This document shows positions 18,223 to 27,505 of a DNA stretch of 64,000 bases, piece by piece (the stretch's first letter is position 1; each line of letters opens with the position of its first letter). The stretch is from Arthrobacter sp. KBS0703 (GTDB taxonomy: Bacteria > Actinomycetota > Actinomycetes > Actinomycetales > Micrococcaceae): the NCBI RefSeq assembly GCF_002008315.2, contig NZ_MVDG02000001.1, positions 3,782,001 to 3,846,000 of the forward strand, given 5' to 3'. The notes beneath the pieces were generated by a model. That model was not told the DNA's origin. It worked only from the letters and a program-made list of their open reading frames with translations, and searched no databases. A program made the position numbers and the translations under genes.

Positions 18223-19416
18223 TTGACTGATACACAGCCGCTGCGCGTCGGCATGGCCGGGTACGCGTTCATGGGCGCCGCCCACTCACACGCCTGGCGG
18301 ACGGCGCCCCGCTTTTTCGACCTGCCCCTGCAGCCGCAGCTCACGGCGGTGGCCGGCAGGAACGCCGATGGCGTCCGGGCTGCCGCCGGGAAATTGGGCT
18401 GGGAGTCGGCCGAAACCGACTGGCGGCGCCTGATTGAACGCGACGACATTGACCTGGTCGACATCTGCACCCCCGGCGACACCCATGCCGAAATCGCGGT
18501 CGCCGCCCTTGAGGCCGGCAAGCACGTGCTCTGCGAAAAGCCGCTGGCCAACTCCGTGGACGAGGCGGAGCGCATGACCGCCGCAGCCGAGGCGGCCGCA
18601 AAGCGCGGGGTGTTCGCCATGTGCGGATTCAGCTACCGCCGCACGCCGGCGCTTGCACTGGCCAAGCGGATGGTGGAGGAAGGCCGGCTCGGAACCATCC
18701 GGCACGTCCGCGCCCACTACCTGCAGGACTGGCTGAGCGACGAGAACGCGCCCATGACCTGGCGGCTGGACAAGGGCAAATCCGGATCCGGCTCCCTAGG
18801 CGACATCGGTGCGCATATCATCGACACCGCCCAGTGGCTCACCGGCCAGAAGATCGCCGGTGTTTCGGCGCTGCTGGAAACGTTCGTGCCCGAGCGGCCC
18901 CTGGCCGGGAACCTCGTGGGGCTCGGCGGGCAGGGTGACGCAGGCGCTGAGGCGCCCCGCGGGGCCGTCACCGTTGACGACGCCGCGATCTTCAGTGCCC
19001 GGTTCGACGGCGGCGCTGCTTCAGCTGGCGCCGTCGGCGTCTTCGAAGCCACCAGGTACGCCCTCGGCAGGAAGAACGCGATGCGCCTGGAGCTGAACGG
19101 CACCAAGGGATCCCTCGCCTTCGATTTCGAGGACATGAACGTTCTTTCCTTCTACGAGGCCGCCGACTCCCCCGACGCCGGATTCCGCCGGATCCTCGTG
19201 ACAGAACCCGAACACCCCTATGTGGGCCATTGGTGGCCTACCGGCCACGGCCTGGGCTACGAGCACGGGTTCACCCACCAGGTGGTGGACCTCGTCAACG
19301 CGCTGGCGCAACGACGGCAGCCGGAACCGACGTTCGCGGACGCCCTCCAGGTCCAGCGGGTGCTGGCCGCCGTGGAATCCAGCGCGGCACATTCCAGCCA
19401 GTGGCAGGCGGTCTAA
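18223..19416 (+). CDS. Gfo/Idh/MocA-family sugar dehydrogenase
   Basis: 397 residues. Rossmann fold at the N-terminus ([16 protein letters not shown]), then the family catalytic/NAD motif CEKPLANS near residue 105 and [16 protein letters not shown] with the catalytic-region histidine. The HYLQDW segment and overall wording recall the levoglucosan-dehydrogenase/inositol-dehydrogenase-like subgroup. Members oxidise a ring hydroxyl, often C3, of a sugar or glycoside with NAD(P). TTG start at 18223 after GGAAGGA. It is the first enzyme gene of the operon, followed by a TIM-barrel protein, ThuA and a second family member, a combination typical of 3-keto-sugar routes. Confidence 0.88.
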   Translation: MTDTQPLRVGMAGYAFMGAAHSHAWRTAPRFFDLPLQPQLTAVAGRNADGVRAAAGKLGWESAETDWRRLIERDDIDLVDICTPGDTHAEIAVAALEAGKHVLCEKPLANSVDEAERMTAAAEAAAKRGVFAMCGFSYRRTPALALAKRMVEEGRLGTIRHVRAHYLQDWLSDENAPMTWRLDKGKSGSGSLGDIGAHIIDTAQWLTGQKIAGVSALLETFVPERPLAGNLVGLGGQGDAGAEAPRGAVTVDDAAIFSARFDGGAASAGAVGVFEATRYALGRKNAMRLELNGTKGSLAFDFEDMNVLSFYEAADSPDAGFRRILVTEPEHPYVGHWWPTGHGLGYEHGFTHQVVDLVNALAQRRQPEPTFADALQVQRVLAAVESSAAHSSQWQAV

Positions 19417-19444
19417 GCGCATGAATACAGAACAGGAAAGCACC

Positions 19445-20449
19445 ATGACCCGACCTATTACGCTGTTCACCGGCCAGTGGGCCGACCTGCCCTTTGAGGA
19501 GGTAGCCCGGCTCGCCGGCGAGTGGGGCTTTGACGGGCTGGAGATTGCCTGTTGGGGCGATCACCTCGACCCGCGCCGCGCCGCGGAGGACGATGAGTAT
19601 CTCCAGGGCCGTCTGGATATCCTCGAAAAGAACAACCTGCAGGTCTTCGCCATCGCCAACCACCTGACCGGCCAGGCCGTGTGCGACGACCCGATCGACG
19701 AACGCCACCGGGACATCCTCACCCCGGAGGTCTGGGGCAACGGCGACCCGGAAGGCGTCCGTTCCCGCGCCGCGCGCTCCATGATGGACACGGCCCGGGC
19801 CGCGGCCCGGCTTGGCGTGAAGACCGTCACGGGCTTCACCGGTTCCTCGATCTGGAAGGCCGTGGCGATGTTCCCGCCGGCGTCCGAGGCCATGATCGAC
19901 GCCGGGTACCGGGACTTCGCGGACCGCTGGAACCCCATCCTTGATGTGTTCGATGAGGTTGGCGTGCGCTTCGCCCTGGAGGTCCACCCCTCCGAAATCG
20001 CCTATGACTACTGGACCACCAAACGCACGCTCGAGGCCATCGGGCATCGGCCGGCCTTCGGGCTTAACTTCGATCCGTCCCACTTCATCTGGCAGGACTT
20101 GGACCCCGTGATGTTCCTGCAGGACTTCGCCAAACACATCCTGCACGTCCATGTGAAGGAATCCGTGCGCCAGCTCGACGGCCGCAACGGCCGGCTCGGT
20201 TCGCACCTGCCTTGGGCCGACCCGCGCCGCGGCTGGGACTTCGTGACGGCCGGGCACGGGGACGTGCAGTGGAACAGGATCTTCCGGACGCTGAACGCGA
20301 TCGGCTACGCCGGACCCACCAGCATCGAATGGGAAGACGCCGGCATGGACCGCCTCACCGGCGCCCCGCAGGCCCTCGCCCTCGTGAGAGGCCTCGCTGC
20401 CATCGCCCCGCCCGCCGCGGCATTCGACGCCGCCTTCGCCACCCGCTGA
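19445..20449 (+). CDS. Sugar phosphate isomerase/epimerase-like TIM barrel
   Basis: 334 residues of the AP-endonuclease-2 (xylose-isomerase-like) TIM-barrel fold. [19 protein letters not shown] opens the barrel. Metal-ligand candidates are the Glu in FALEVHPSE, the Asp/His in [10 protein letters not shown], the His in HILHVHVKE and the Glu in [12 protein letters not shown]. Relatives are isomerases, epimerases or, in anhydrosugar and C-glycoside pathways, 3-keto-sugar beta-eliminases and hydratases. Start at ATG 19445 after AGGAAAG; an ATG eight codons upstream (19421) is also in frame. The operon context favours a lyase or isomerase acting on the keto product of the preceding dehydrogenase. 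Confidence 0.87.
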   Translation: MTRPITLFTGQWADLPFEEVARLAGEWGFDGLEIACWGDHLDPRRAAEDDEYLQGRLDILEKNNLQVFAIANHLTGQAVCDDPIDERHRDILTPEVWGNGDPEGVRSRAARSMMDTARAAARLGVKTVTGFTGSSIWKAVAMFPPASEAMIDAGYRDFADRWNPILDVFDEVGVRFALEVHPSEIAYDYWTTKRTLEAIGHRPAFGLNFDPSHFIWQDLDPVMFLQDFAKHILHVHVKESVRQLDGRNGRLGSHLPWADPRRGWDFVTAGHGDVQWNRIFRTLNAIGYAGPTSIEWEDAGMDRLTGAPQALALVRGLAAIAPPAAAFDAAFATR

Positions 20450-20493
20450 CCACACTTCCGCCGGCCACCGCCGGCGCTCATCAAAGGAACCCC

Positions 20494-21192
20494 ATGACAG
20501 AACGCAAGACCGCCCTGGTGGTCCGTGGCGGCTGGGACGGGCACCAGCCCTTCGAAGCCACCGAACTTTTCATTCCGTACCTTAAAGACAACGGCTATGA
20601 AGTCCGCGTCGAGGAGTCGCCCAAGATTTACGCCGACGCTGCCTTCATGGCCGGCGTCGACCTGATCCTGCAGTGCATGACCATGACCACCATCGAAAAA
20701 GAGGAGTTCGCCGGCCTGCGGACCGCCGTCGAAAACGGCACGGGACTGGCCGGCTGGCACGGCGGGATCGCCGATTCCTACCGGAATAACTCCGACTACC
20801 TGCACCTGATCGGCGGCCAGTTTGCCTGCCATCCCGGCAAGCACCCGGACGAGTGCGCCGGTGAGCAGTCCGATAACTACGTGCCCTACACCGTGAACAT
20901 GCTGCCCGCCGCGGCCACTCATCCCATCACCGAGGGCATCTCCGACTTCGATCTGGTCACCGAGCAGTACTGGGTGCTCTCCGACGACTACATCGACGTC
21001 CTCGCCACCACCACCCAGAAAGCCCGCGAATGGGACCCCTGGCACCGGGAAGTCACCTCACCGGCCATCTGGACGCGGCAGTGGGGCGAAGGCCGGATCT
21101 TCGTCGCAACCCCCGGCCACCGCGTCGAAATCCTCCAAGACCAGAACGTACGCACCATCATTGAAAGGGGCCTGCTGTGGGCAAGCCGTTGA
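20494..21192 (+). CDS. ThuA-like protein
   Basis: 232 residues of the ThuA family (class-I-glutamine-amidotransferase-like fold). The start MTERKTALVVRGGWDGHQP, the central GTGLAGWHGGIADSY and the C-terminal GHRVEILQDQNVRTIIERGL are typical. In rhizobial trehalose use ThuA works with the Gfo/Idh dehydrogenase ThuB on 3-keto-trehalose. Here too it sits between two Gfo/Idh genes, so a role in handling a keto-disaccharide or keto-glycoside is plausible. Its 3' end overlaps the next gene by 16 bases. Confidence 0.85.
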   Translation: MTERKTALVVRGGWDGHQPFEATELFIPYLKDNGYEVRVEESPKIYADAAFMAGVDLILQCMTMTTIEKEEFAGLRTAVENGTGLAGWHGGIADSYRNNSDYLHLIGGQFACHPGKHPDECAGEQSDNYVPYTVNMLPAAATHPITEGISDFDLVTEQYWVLSDDYIDVLATTTQKAREWDPWHREVTSPAIWTRQWGEGRIFVATPGHRVEILQDQNVRTIIERGLLWASR

Positions 21193-22286
21193 AAGTAGGA
21201 ATCATTGGCTGCGGCGCCATCATCGCCCAGTACCTGACCAATTTCCGCAGACTCGACCAGATCGAGTTGGTGGCCGTCGCGGACCTGGACCCCGCACGCG
21301 CCGAGGCCGTCGCCCTGGGCTACGACGGCGTCCGTGCCGTCTCCGTGGAGGACCTGCTCGCCGCGGACGACGTCGACCTGGTACTGAACCTGACCATCCC
21401 CGCCGCGCACGCCGAGGTCGCCCTGAAGGCCATTGCCGCTGGGAAGAGCGTCTACGGCGAGAAGCCGCTGGCGGCGGCCACGGCCGAGGCGCGGCAGGTG
21501 CTGGAGGCCGCCCGCGAGGCGGGCGTAGCCGTCGGCTGCGCCCCTGACACGGTGCTCGGCACCGGGATCCAGACCGCCCGCAAGGCGATCGACGACGGCC
21601 TGATCGGCGCACCGGTTTCCGCCACCGCCACCATGGTGACCCCCGGGCACGAACGGTGGCACCCGAACCCGGACTTCTACTACCAGCCCGGCGGCGGCCC
21701 GCTGCTGGACATGGGACCCTACTACGTCACCGCCCTGGTGACCCTGCTCGGCCCCGTGGTCTCGGTCATGGGTGCCGCCAGCCATACGCGCACCGCACGC
21801 ACCATCGGTTCGGGGCCGCGCCAGGGCGAACGAGTCCCCGTTGACATCGACTCCCACGTCACCGGGGTCCTGGTCCATGCCTCCGGCGCGCTCTCCACGT
21901 TGTTCATGAGCTTTGACGCCGTAAACTCCAAGTCGTCCAACATCGAGATCCACGGCGAACTCGGATCGCTGGTGGTGCCGGATCCGAACCATTTCGACGG
22001 CGAAGTCCAGCTGTTTCCGCTCGGCGCCGAGGCATGGGAGACCCTGCCGGTGTCGGCCGGCTACGTTGACTCGGGCCGCGGCTTCGGCATCGCCGACCTC
22101 GCCTCAACGCCGCCGGGCGCAGAGCCGCGGGCAGGCGGGAGGCTGGCGTACCACGTCCTCGACGTCATGGAATCGGTCCTCGAATCTGCCCGCAGCGGCG
22201 CATCGGTCATCATCCAGAGCACCGCCGAGCGGCCGGACGCCGTCGAACTGACAGTGCTCGCCAACGACGCTGTGCTCTCCAGCTGA
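21177..22286 (+). CDS. Gfo/Idh/MocA-family oxidoreductase, second copy
   Basis: 369 residues. VGIIGCGAIIAQYL is the dinucleotide-binding loop and YGEKPLAAATAEA the EKP catalytic motif. FYYQPGGGPLLDMGPYYVTA holds the second conserved block. GTG start at 21177 lies inside the ThuA gene. It is only distantly similar to the first copy, so the two probably catalyse different steps, for example oxidation of the incoming sugar and reduction of a later keto intermediate, as LgdA and LgdC do in levoglucosan breakdown. Confidence 0.87.
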   Translation: MGKPLKVGIIGCGAIIAQYLTNFRRLDQIELVAVADLDPARAEAVALGYDGVRAVSVEDLLAADDVDLVLNLTIPAAHAEVALKAIAAGKSVYGEKPLAAATAEARQVLEAAREAGVAVGCAPDTVLGTGIQTARKAIDDGLIGAPVSATATMVTPGHERWHPNPDFYYQPGGGPLLDMGPYYVTALVTLLGPVVSVMGAASHTRTARTIGSGPRQGERVPVDIDSHVTGVLVHASGALSTLFMSFDAVNSKSSNIEIHGELGSLVVPDPNHFDGEVQLFPLGAEAWETLPVSAGYVDSGRGFGIADLASTPPGAEPRAGGRLAYHVLDVMESVLESARSGASVIIQSTAERPDAVELTVLANDAVLSS

Positions 22287-22314
22287 CCGTGCTCGCCAAC
22301 CAGAAGGAACCGCA

Positions 22315-23589
22315 ATGACCCCTGTCCGCGTCAGCGAACGAAACTGGGCCGGAAACCTCGCCTACGGCGCCGAGCACGTGGCGCATCCGGAAACCGTTGA
22401 AGAACTGCAGGAGCTCGTAGCCGGCGCCGGCAAGATCCGGGCGCTGGGCTCCCGCCACTCCTTCAACGACATCGCCGACACCGCCGGTGTCCTGGCCGCC
22501 CTGGACAGGCTGGACCCGGAAATCGCCGTGGATGCCGCCAACCGAACGGTCACCGTCAGTGGAGGGACCCTGTACGGGACCGCTGCCGCCGAACTGCAGC
22601 GCCAGGGTTTCGCCCTCCACAACCTCGCCTCGCTGCCCCACATCTCCATCGCCGGGGCCGTGGCGACCGCCACCCACGGCTCGGGGGACACCAACGGGAA
22701 CCTGGCCACCGCGGTTGCCGGCCTCGAAATGGTGACGGCCGATGGCAGCCTCCTGGCCGCGCTCCGCGGCGAGACGCCGGACTTTGAGGGCATGGTGGTC
22801 GGGCTGGGGGCCCTGGGCATTGTCACGCGGCTGACCCTGGACATCGAGCCCGCGTTCGAGGTGGCCCAGACGGTTTTCGAAAAGCCCGCCTGGGACCAGG
22901 TGCTGGCAGACTTCGATGCCGTGACGTCCTCGGCCTACAGCGTCAGCCTGTTCACGGACTGGTCCGGCGCCGCGGCCGGGCAGGCGTGGCTGAAGCGGCG
23001 GACCACGGATCCGTCCGGGCCGGCTGCTGCTGATTTCTTCGGCGGAACCCCCGCGGCGGAAGCGCAGCACCCCATTCCGGGGGTAGCCGGCAGTACCTGC
23101 AGTGAGCAGCTGGGTATTCCCGGGCCCTGGTCCGACAGGCTCGCCCACTTCCGGATGGAGCACATGCCCAGCAAGGGCGATGAGCTCCAGTCCGAATACC
23201 TGGTACCCCGGGAGCACGCGGTGGACGCCATCCGGACCATGCGCTCCCTCTCCCACCTGGTGACGCCGCTCCTGCTCATTTCAGAGATCCGTACGGTGGC
23301 TGCGGACAACCTCTGGATGAGCCCGAATTACGGGCGCGACGGGATCGCCCTCCACTTCACGTGGCAGCCCGACCAGCAGCGGGTCGAAGCATTGCTGCCG
23401 GTCATAGAGGCGGCGCTGGCACCATTCCGCGCTCGCCCGCACTGGGGCAAGCTCTTCACCAGCGACGCGTCAGGCCTTGCGCCGCTGTACCCGCGCTTTG
23501 GGGACTTCGTGGCGCTGGCCACCGCCATGGATCCGGAAGAAAAGTTCCGGAACGGCTTCCTCCGCCGCACAGTGTTCAACCACCGATAG
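22315..23589 (+). CDS. Alditol (xylitol) oxidase, AldO/XyoA type
   Basis: 424 residues, matching Streptomyces AldO in length and order: RNWAGNLAYGAEH, RALGSRHSFNDIAD (His48 is at the position of the histidine that binds FAD covalently), NLASLPHISIAGAVATATHG (FAD domain), EIRTVAADNLWMSPNYGRD and RPHWGKLFT (active site). The enzyme oxidises the terminal hydroxyl of xylitol or sorbitol with O2, giving the aldose and H2O2. ATG after AGAAGGA. Last gene of the operon; its presence hints that a polyol is taken up or formed. Convergent with the next gene. Confidence 0.9.
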   Translation: MTPVRVSERNWAGNLAYGAEHVAHPETVEELQELVAGAGKIRALGSRHSFNDIADTAGVLAALDRLDPEIAVDAANRTVTVSGGTLYGTAAAELQRQGFALHNLASLPHISIAGAVATATHGSGDTNGNLATAVAGLEMVTADGSLLAALRGETPDFEGMVVGLGALGIVTRLTLDIEPAFEVAQTVFEKPAWDQVLADFDAVTSSAYSVSLFTDWSGAAAGQAWLKRRTTDPSGPAAADFFGGTPAAEAQHPIPGVAGSTCSEQLGIPGPWSDRLAHFRMEHMPSKGDELQSEYLVPREHAVDAIRTMRSLSHLVTPLLLISEIRTVAADNLWMSPNYGRDGIALHFTWQPDQQRVEALLPVIEAALAPFRARPHWGKLFTSDASGLAPLYPRFGDFVALATAMDPEEKFRNGFLRRTVFNHR

Positions 23590-23630
23590 GTTCAGCAAAC
23601 GGCAGCGTCCGGCAGGCGGCGGAGGTACGT

Positions 23631-23661
23631 CGGCGGGCCTACTTCTTGGGCAGGCCCGCCG
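23631..23661. terminator. Hairpin at convergent gene ends
   Basis: CGGCGGGCCT (23631-23640) and AGGCCCGCCG (23652-23661) form a 10-bp stem between the ends of the sugar operon and the minus-strand binding-protein gene, overlapping the stop codon of the latter. No U-tract. Confidence 0.5.
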
Positions 23662-24658
23662 GGTTCAGTTCGGACTTCTGCACGGCCTCGGAGGAGAGGC
23701 CCCAGCGGTCCAGGATCTTGGCGTAGCTGCCGTCGTCGATCAGGTGGTTCAGCCCGGCCTGGGCGGCGGCCGCGAAGCCGTTGCCCTTCTTGGTGGTGGC
23801 CGCGATGCTTGCCTTCAGCGGCCAGCCGCCGTCCACCAGGCCCACGAGCTTGGTCTTGGCGTCGCTGGCGGCCTTGTAGGCTGCGGTGGCGTTCGGTCCG
23901 AACGTGAGGTCCGCCCGGCCGGACTGCAGCGCCAGGTTCGAGGCGGAGTCGTCGTCGTAGTACTGGAACTCAACCGGCTTGAGCCCCTTGGCCTTGTTCT
24001 CCTCGTCCCAGCGCAGCAGGATGGCTTCCTGGTTGGTGCCCGAGCCGACGATGATCCGCTTTCCGGCCACGTCCGCGGCGGATTCGACCTTGGTCACGCC
24101 GCTGTCGTTCTTGGCGTAGAAGCCCAGCTTGTCGTCCCGGTAGCTCGCGAAGTCGAACTTGAGCTTGCGCTCCTCGGTCACCGTGACGTTGGACAGTACG
24201 GCCTCGTACTTGCCCGATTCCACGCCAAGCGGCCAGTCCGCCCAGGCGGTCGGCACGATGTCGGCCTCCAGTCCCAGCGTCTGGGCCAGCGCGACGGCGA
24301 TGTCCACCTCATTGCCCACCGGCGTCTTGTTGTCGGTGGCGTACACCGCCAGCGGCGGTGCGAACGGACTGACGGCCACGGTCAGCTTGCCGTCCTTCTT
24401 GATGGCTTCCGGAACGAGGGCGGCCGCGGCCTGGTCCACGGTGACCGGGACGCGGTCCTGCTGCGGAGACAGGTTGAAGGTCTTGGCTCCGGAAGTCTTG
24501 GCTCCCGCAGAGGACGAGGAGGCTGTGGGAGCATTTCCTGCGGCCGCGGCCCCCGGATCCGAGCAGGCGGACAGCGCCAGCAGCGCAGTGGCCGCGAGAG
24601 CCACGCCAACGCCGGGCCTGAGCGTTCCGAGGCCGGATGTGAGAGAGTTGCGGGCCAT
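23639..24658 (-). CDS. ABC transporter binding protein, amino-acid (SBP family 3) type
   Basis: 339 residues. Lipobox LSAC near residue 30 and a serine/alanine linker precede a family 3 domain: KLTVAVSPFAPPLAVYATDN, NEVDIAVALAQTLGLEADIV, AVLSNVTVTEERKLKFDFAS, FGPNATAAYKAASDAKTK. Proteins of this fold bind amino acids or small organosulfur and amine compounds. ATG at 24658 follows AAGGGGA. No permease or ATPase gene is next to it: the neighbours are the convergent sugar operon and a divergent hypothetical, so it is an orphan receptor here. Confidence 0.9.
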   Translation of the reverse strand: MARNSLTSGLGTLRPGVGVALAATALLALSACSDPGAAAAGNAPTASSSSAGAKTSGAKTFNLSPQQDRVPVTVDQAAAALVPEAIKKDGKLTVAVSPFAPPLAVYATDNKTPVGNEVDIAVALAQTLGLEADIVPTAWADWPLGVESGKYEAVLSNVTVTEERKLKFDFASYRDDKLGFYAKNDSGVTKVESAADVAGKRIIVGSGTNQEAILLRWDEENKAKGLKPVEFQYYDDDSASNLALQSGRADLTFGPNATAAYKAASDAKTKLVGLVDGGWPLKASIAATTKKGNGFAAAAQAGLNHLIDDGSYAKILDRWGLSSEAVQKSELNPAGLPKK

Positions 24659-24824
24659 GATTTTCCCCTTGGAAGTAGCGGCTGAGGTTCTTGTGGCAGC
24701 AACTATCCGGCAGCGGAAAAACGCCGTCAAAGCACCCTGAAACGGTGGGATACACGGCGTAACGGCGGTTCATCCTGCGTCCGCCGCCGTCATGTCCCCT
24801 GTCCGGTGGCCGGCAAACGGCTCT

Positions 24825-24830
24825 AGGCTC
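24825..24830 (+). promoter_or_regulatory. -10 element of a probable leaderless gene
   Basis: TAGGCT ends six bases before the ATG of the next gene, so transcription would start at or next to the A of ATG. No ribosome site precedes that ATG. This is the usual layout of actinobacterial leaderless mRNAs. Confidence 0.5.
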
Positions 24831-24836
24831 GAAACT

Positions 24837-25451
24837 ATGAACAATCACTTTACGGACGAGCGGGACGGCTACGGCAGGCTCCTGGTGGACAGGGAAGTGT
24901 GGCGGCAGGCCACCACACTTGCCGCCGCGGGCGAGCTGACCGCACGGTGGCTGGAAGGCAAGAGCCAGTACCAGGCGGGAACCCTCGCCCCAAGCTTCGA
25001 CGCCGAAACCGGACCCATCGCCGGGCAGCTCGCCGAAATCAACCGCAGCGGGCTCTTCACGAAGGAATCCCAGCCGGGCCTGCCACCCGGGGCGAGTCAC
25101 TCCCAGCGGCAGTACGTGACGGGCTTCTGCTCCGCCGAGTCGGCACGGATCCTCCTGCAGCTCTCGACGCAGACCGAGATCGTCGCCGTCGCCCACGCCC
25201 CCGGAGAGATGAGCAGCGCGTCCATCCCGGTGACGCTCGACGGCGACGAGGTGGTCACCGTCCTCGGGACCAGCGAAAGCCCCATCGAATCCGAACAGAT
25301 CCGGGACTGGGCCGACGAAAGCAACGAGACGCTTGCCCTGGTCCTTGCCGACTCCTGGTACCTCGAGCTGCTCGATCCCGTGTGGGGGCGGAACGACCGC
25401 CTCCTGCCTGCCGTACTGGGCGCACTGGCGTCCGCGCCTGACGCTTTTTAA
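24837..25451 (+). CDS. Actinobacterial protein of unknown function, DUF6919-like
   Basis: 204 residues, soluble and acidic, no signal or membrane segment. ELTARWLEGKSQYQAG, LAEINRSGLFTKESQPG and SQRQYVTGFC are the kind of conserved segments seen in a family of uncharacterised actinobacterial proteins that I recall as DUF6919; the family name is from memory. Probably translated from a leaderless mRNA. Divergent from the amino-acid-type binding protein. No function can be assigned. Confidence 0.75.
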   Translation: MNNHFTDERDGYGRLLVDREVWRQATTLAAAGELTARWLEGKSQYQAGTLAPSFDAETGPIAGQLAEINRSGLFTKESQPGLPPGASHSQRQYVTGFCSAESARILLQLSTQTEIVAVAHAPGEMSSASIPVTLDGDEVVTVLGTSESPIESEQIRDWADESNETLALVLADSWYLELLDPVWGRNDRLLPAVLGALASAPDAF

Positions 25452-25578
25452 CGGTTTGCGACTCAAGATGAACGTTCGCGACGCCCGGTGAATCCCTGCT
25501 ACGGCGGCCGTTGTGGGCGGCCTGAGGCTCTACGTAACCTCAGTCCAACACCCCCAACACAGCCCCGAAGGAAACACC

Positions 25579-26742
25579 ATGTCGACCTCACAGGACAACC
25601 CGGGATCCACCCGCATCGCGGCGGGTGAGACCCGCAGCCCGAAGTACTCCCGCCGGCTCAAGATCGGCATCGCCGCCGGCGTGCTGGCCGTTCTCGGCGC
25701 CGGCGCCGCCGTGGCGTCCACGGCCGCCCAAAACACGCAACCGGCAGCGGCCAACCCCGCCGCCGCCACGAGCCCGGCCGCGGAGCTGAAGCTGGGCTAC
25801 TTCGGGAACATCACCCACGCCGCCGCTTTGGTGGGCGTGAAGCAGGGCTTCATCAAGGAGAACCTGGGCGGCACCAAGCTTTCCACCCAGGTGTTCAACG
25901 CCGGCCCCGCGGCGATCGAGGCGCTGAACGCCGGAGCGATCGATGCGACCTACATCGGCCCGAACCCGGCCATCAACTCCTTCGTCAAGAGCAAGGGCGA
26001 GTCCATCAGCATCATCGCCGGCGCCGCCTCGGGCGGGGCGCAGCTGGTGGTCAAGCCCGGGATCAAGACCGCGGCGGATCTGAAGGGCAAGACCCTGGCC
26101 TCGCCGCAGCTGGGCGGCACCCAGGACGTGGCGCTGCGCGCCTGGCTGGGCAAGCAGGGCTACAAGACCAACACCGACGGCGGCGGAGACGTGGCGATCA
26201 ACCCCACCGAGAACGCCCAGACGCTGAAACTGTTCCAGGACGGCAAGCTCGACGGCGCGTGGCTGCCCGAGCCCTGGGCCTCCCGCCTGGTGCTCCAGGC
26301 CGGCGCGAAGGTCCTGGTGGATGAGAAGGACCTGTGGGACGGTTCGCTGACCGGGAAGCCGGGCGCGTTCCCCACCACCGTCCTGATCGTGAACAAGAAG
26401 TTCGCCGCCGAGCACCCGCAGACCGTGGAAGGACTGCTCAAGGGGCACGTCGAAGCGGTGAAGTGGCTCAACGACACCCCGGCCGCGCAGAAGGCCACCG
26501 ACGTCAACGCCGCACTCAAGGAAGCCGCCGGGAAGGCGCTGCCGCAGGACGTCATCGACCGCTCGCTGCAGAACATCGTGTTCACCGTTGACCCGCTCGC
26601 CGGCGCCTTCACCAAGCTCCTGCAGGACGGCGTGGACTCTGGCACCACCAAAAAGGCCGACATCAACGGCATCTTCGACCTCACCACGCTGAACACGGTC
26701 ACCGGGCAGAAGACATCCGCGGCCGGGCTCGGCAAGGAATAA
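25579..26742 (+). CDS. ABC transporter binding protein, sulfonate/taurine (SsuA/TauA) type
   Basis: 387 residues. A 25-residue basic tail precedes a single hydrophobic segment (IGIAAGVLAVLGAGAAVAS), then an NMT1/SsuA-like domain: LKLGYFGNITHAAALVGVKQ, GPAAIEALNAGAIDATYIGP, GKTLASPQLGGTQDVALRAW, DGAWLPEPWASRLV. Such proteins bind aliphatic sulfonates or related molecules under sulfur limitation. There is no lipobox. ATG after GAAGGAAA. A strong terminator follows at 26781 and no permease or ATPase gene is linked, so the rest of the transporter must be elsewhere or missing from the assembly. Confidence 0.9.
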   Translation: MSTSQDNPGSTRIAAGETRSPKYSRRLKIGIAAGVLAVLGAGAAVASTAAQNTQPAAANPAAATSPAAELKLGYFGNITHAAALVGVKQGFIKENLGGTKLSTQVFNAGPAAIEALNAGAIDATYIGPNPAINSFVKSKGESISIIAGAASGGAQLVVKPGIKTAADLKGKTLASPQLGGTQDVALRAWLGKQGYKTNTDGGGDVAINPTENAQTLKLFQDGKLDGAWLPEPWASRLVLQAGAKVLVDEKDLWDGSLTGKPGAFPTTVLIVNKKFAAEHPQTVEGLLKGHVEAVKWLNDTPAAQKATDVNAALKEAAGKALPQDVIDRSLQNIVFTVDPLAGAFTKLLQDGVDSGTTKKADINGIFDLTTLNTVTGQKTSAAGLGKE

Positions 26743-26780
26743 TCCGGCACGGCTGGTCCGGCACACTCAACAATCCACCA

Positions 26781-26826
26781 AACAGCAAAGGTCCGGCGGG
26801 AAGATTCCCGCCGGACCTTTGCTGTT
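26781..26826. terminator. Strong bidirectional terminator
   Basis: A perfect 22-bp stem (26781-26802 with 26805-26826) with a two-base turn, GC-rich in the middle, ending GCTGTTTG. It separates the SsuA-like gene from the convergent hypothetical gene. Confidence 0.8.
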
Positions 26827-26885
26827 TGCCGATCTTTTGTGGCCGGGCTTTAGCGTGGTCGGTCTTGTCCTGCGCAAGGCGCCTA

Positions 26886-27320
26886 TTACGCCGTCGGGCC
26901 TTCCGCGAAACTGTATAGATCTTCGGCGGACTTCAACGCATAGTGAAAGACCATCCCGCCGGGGCTCTCCTGGCTTCCGATGTATTCGGCCATCACCCAC
27001 GGCGCCTCGGCCACCGCGCCGGCCCATGCGTGGGCTTCCTCCCAGTGGACGCTTGATGCCCTCCGGTCGGGCTGAAGGTTCATGGCCACCGCCACGCCCA
27101 CCGCCGTACTCCCGTGACCGGGAAGCCAGCGCGTGAAGCCGACGATCTCCACGGACACGCCGGGAGTGGCCAGGCAGGGCCGGCGGGCCATGGTGGTGGC
27201 CGCTGCGTCCAGGCCTCCGGGGCCGATGTCCTGCCAGGCCAGGGCGTGCACCTGGCTGCGGAAGAGATTCAGTTCCGCGCTGCACTGCGTCCGGATCCTG
27301 TGAACCAAAGCTGTAATCAT
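26886..27320 (-). CDS. Hypothetical protein
   Basis: 144 residues from the ATG at 27320 (MITALVHRIRTQCSAELNLF), preceded by GGGGGGCC. The protein is soluble, with HALAWQDIGPGGLDAAATTM and VEIVGFTRWLPGHGSTAVGV as its most structured segments. I do not recognise a domain. Codon use is normal for the window and no frame problem is seen. It ends at the shared terminator and stands alone. Confidence 0.55.
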   Translation of the reverse strand: MITALVHRIRTQCSAELNLFRSQVHALAWQDIGPGGLDAAATTMARRPCLATPGVSVEIVGFTRWLPGHGSTAVGVAVAMNLQPDRRASSVHWEEAHAWAGAVAEAPWVMAEYIGSQESPGGMVFHYALKSAEDLYSFAEGPTA

Positions 27321-27505
27321 GGCCCCCCGATTCAAGGAGGGCGCTGGGCCACCCCGTCGATGCTTGTGGACCCACACAACCACCCGGCTACATACTTCTC
27401 AATGCCCGGCGACACCGTCCGACGCTGGGCGCAACATAGGTTAATGTGGCGCCGTGCGGCGTAAGGAACCGCCGGCCGGGCCGGAGTCTTAGGCGGGCCG
27501 CACTC

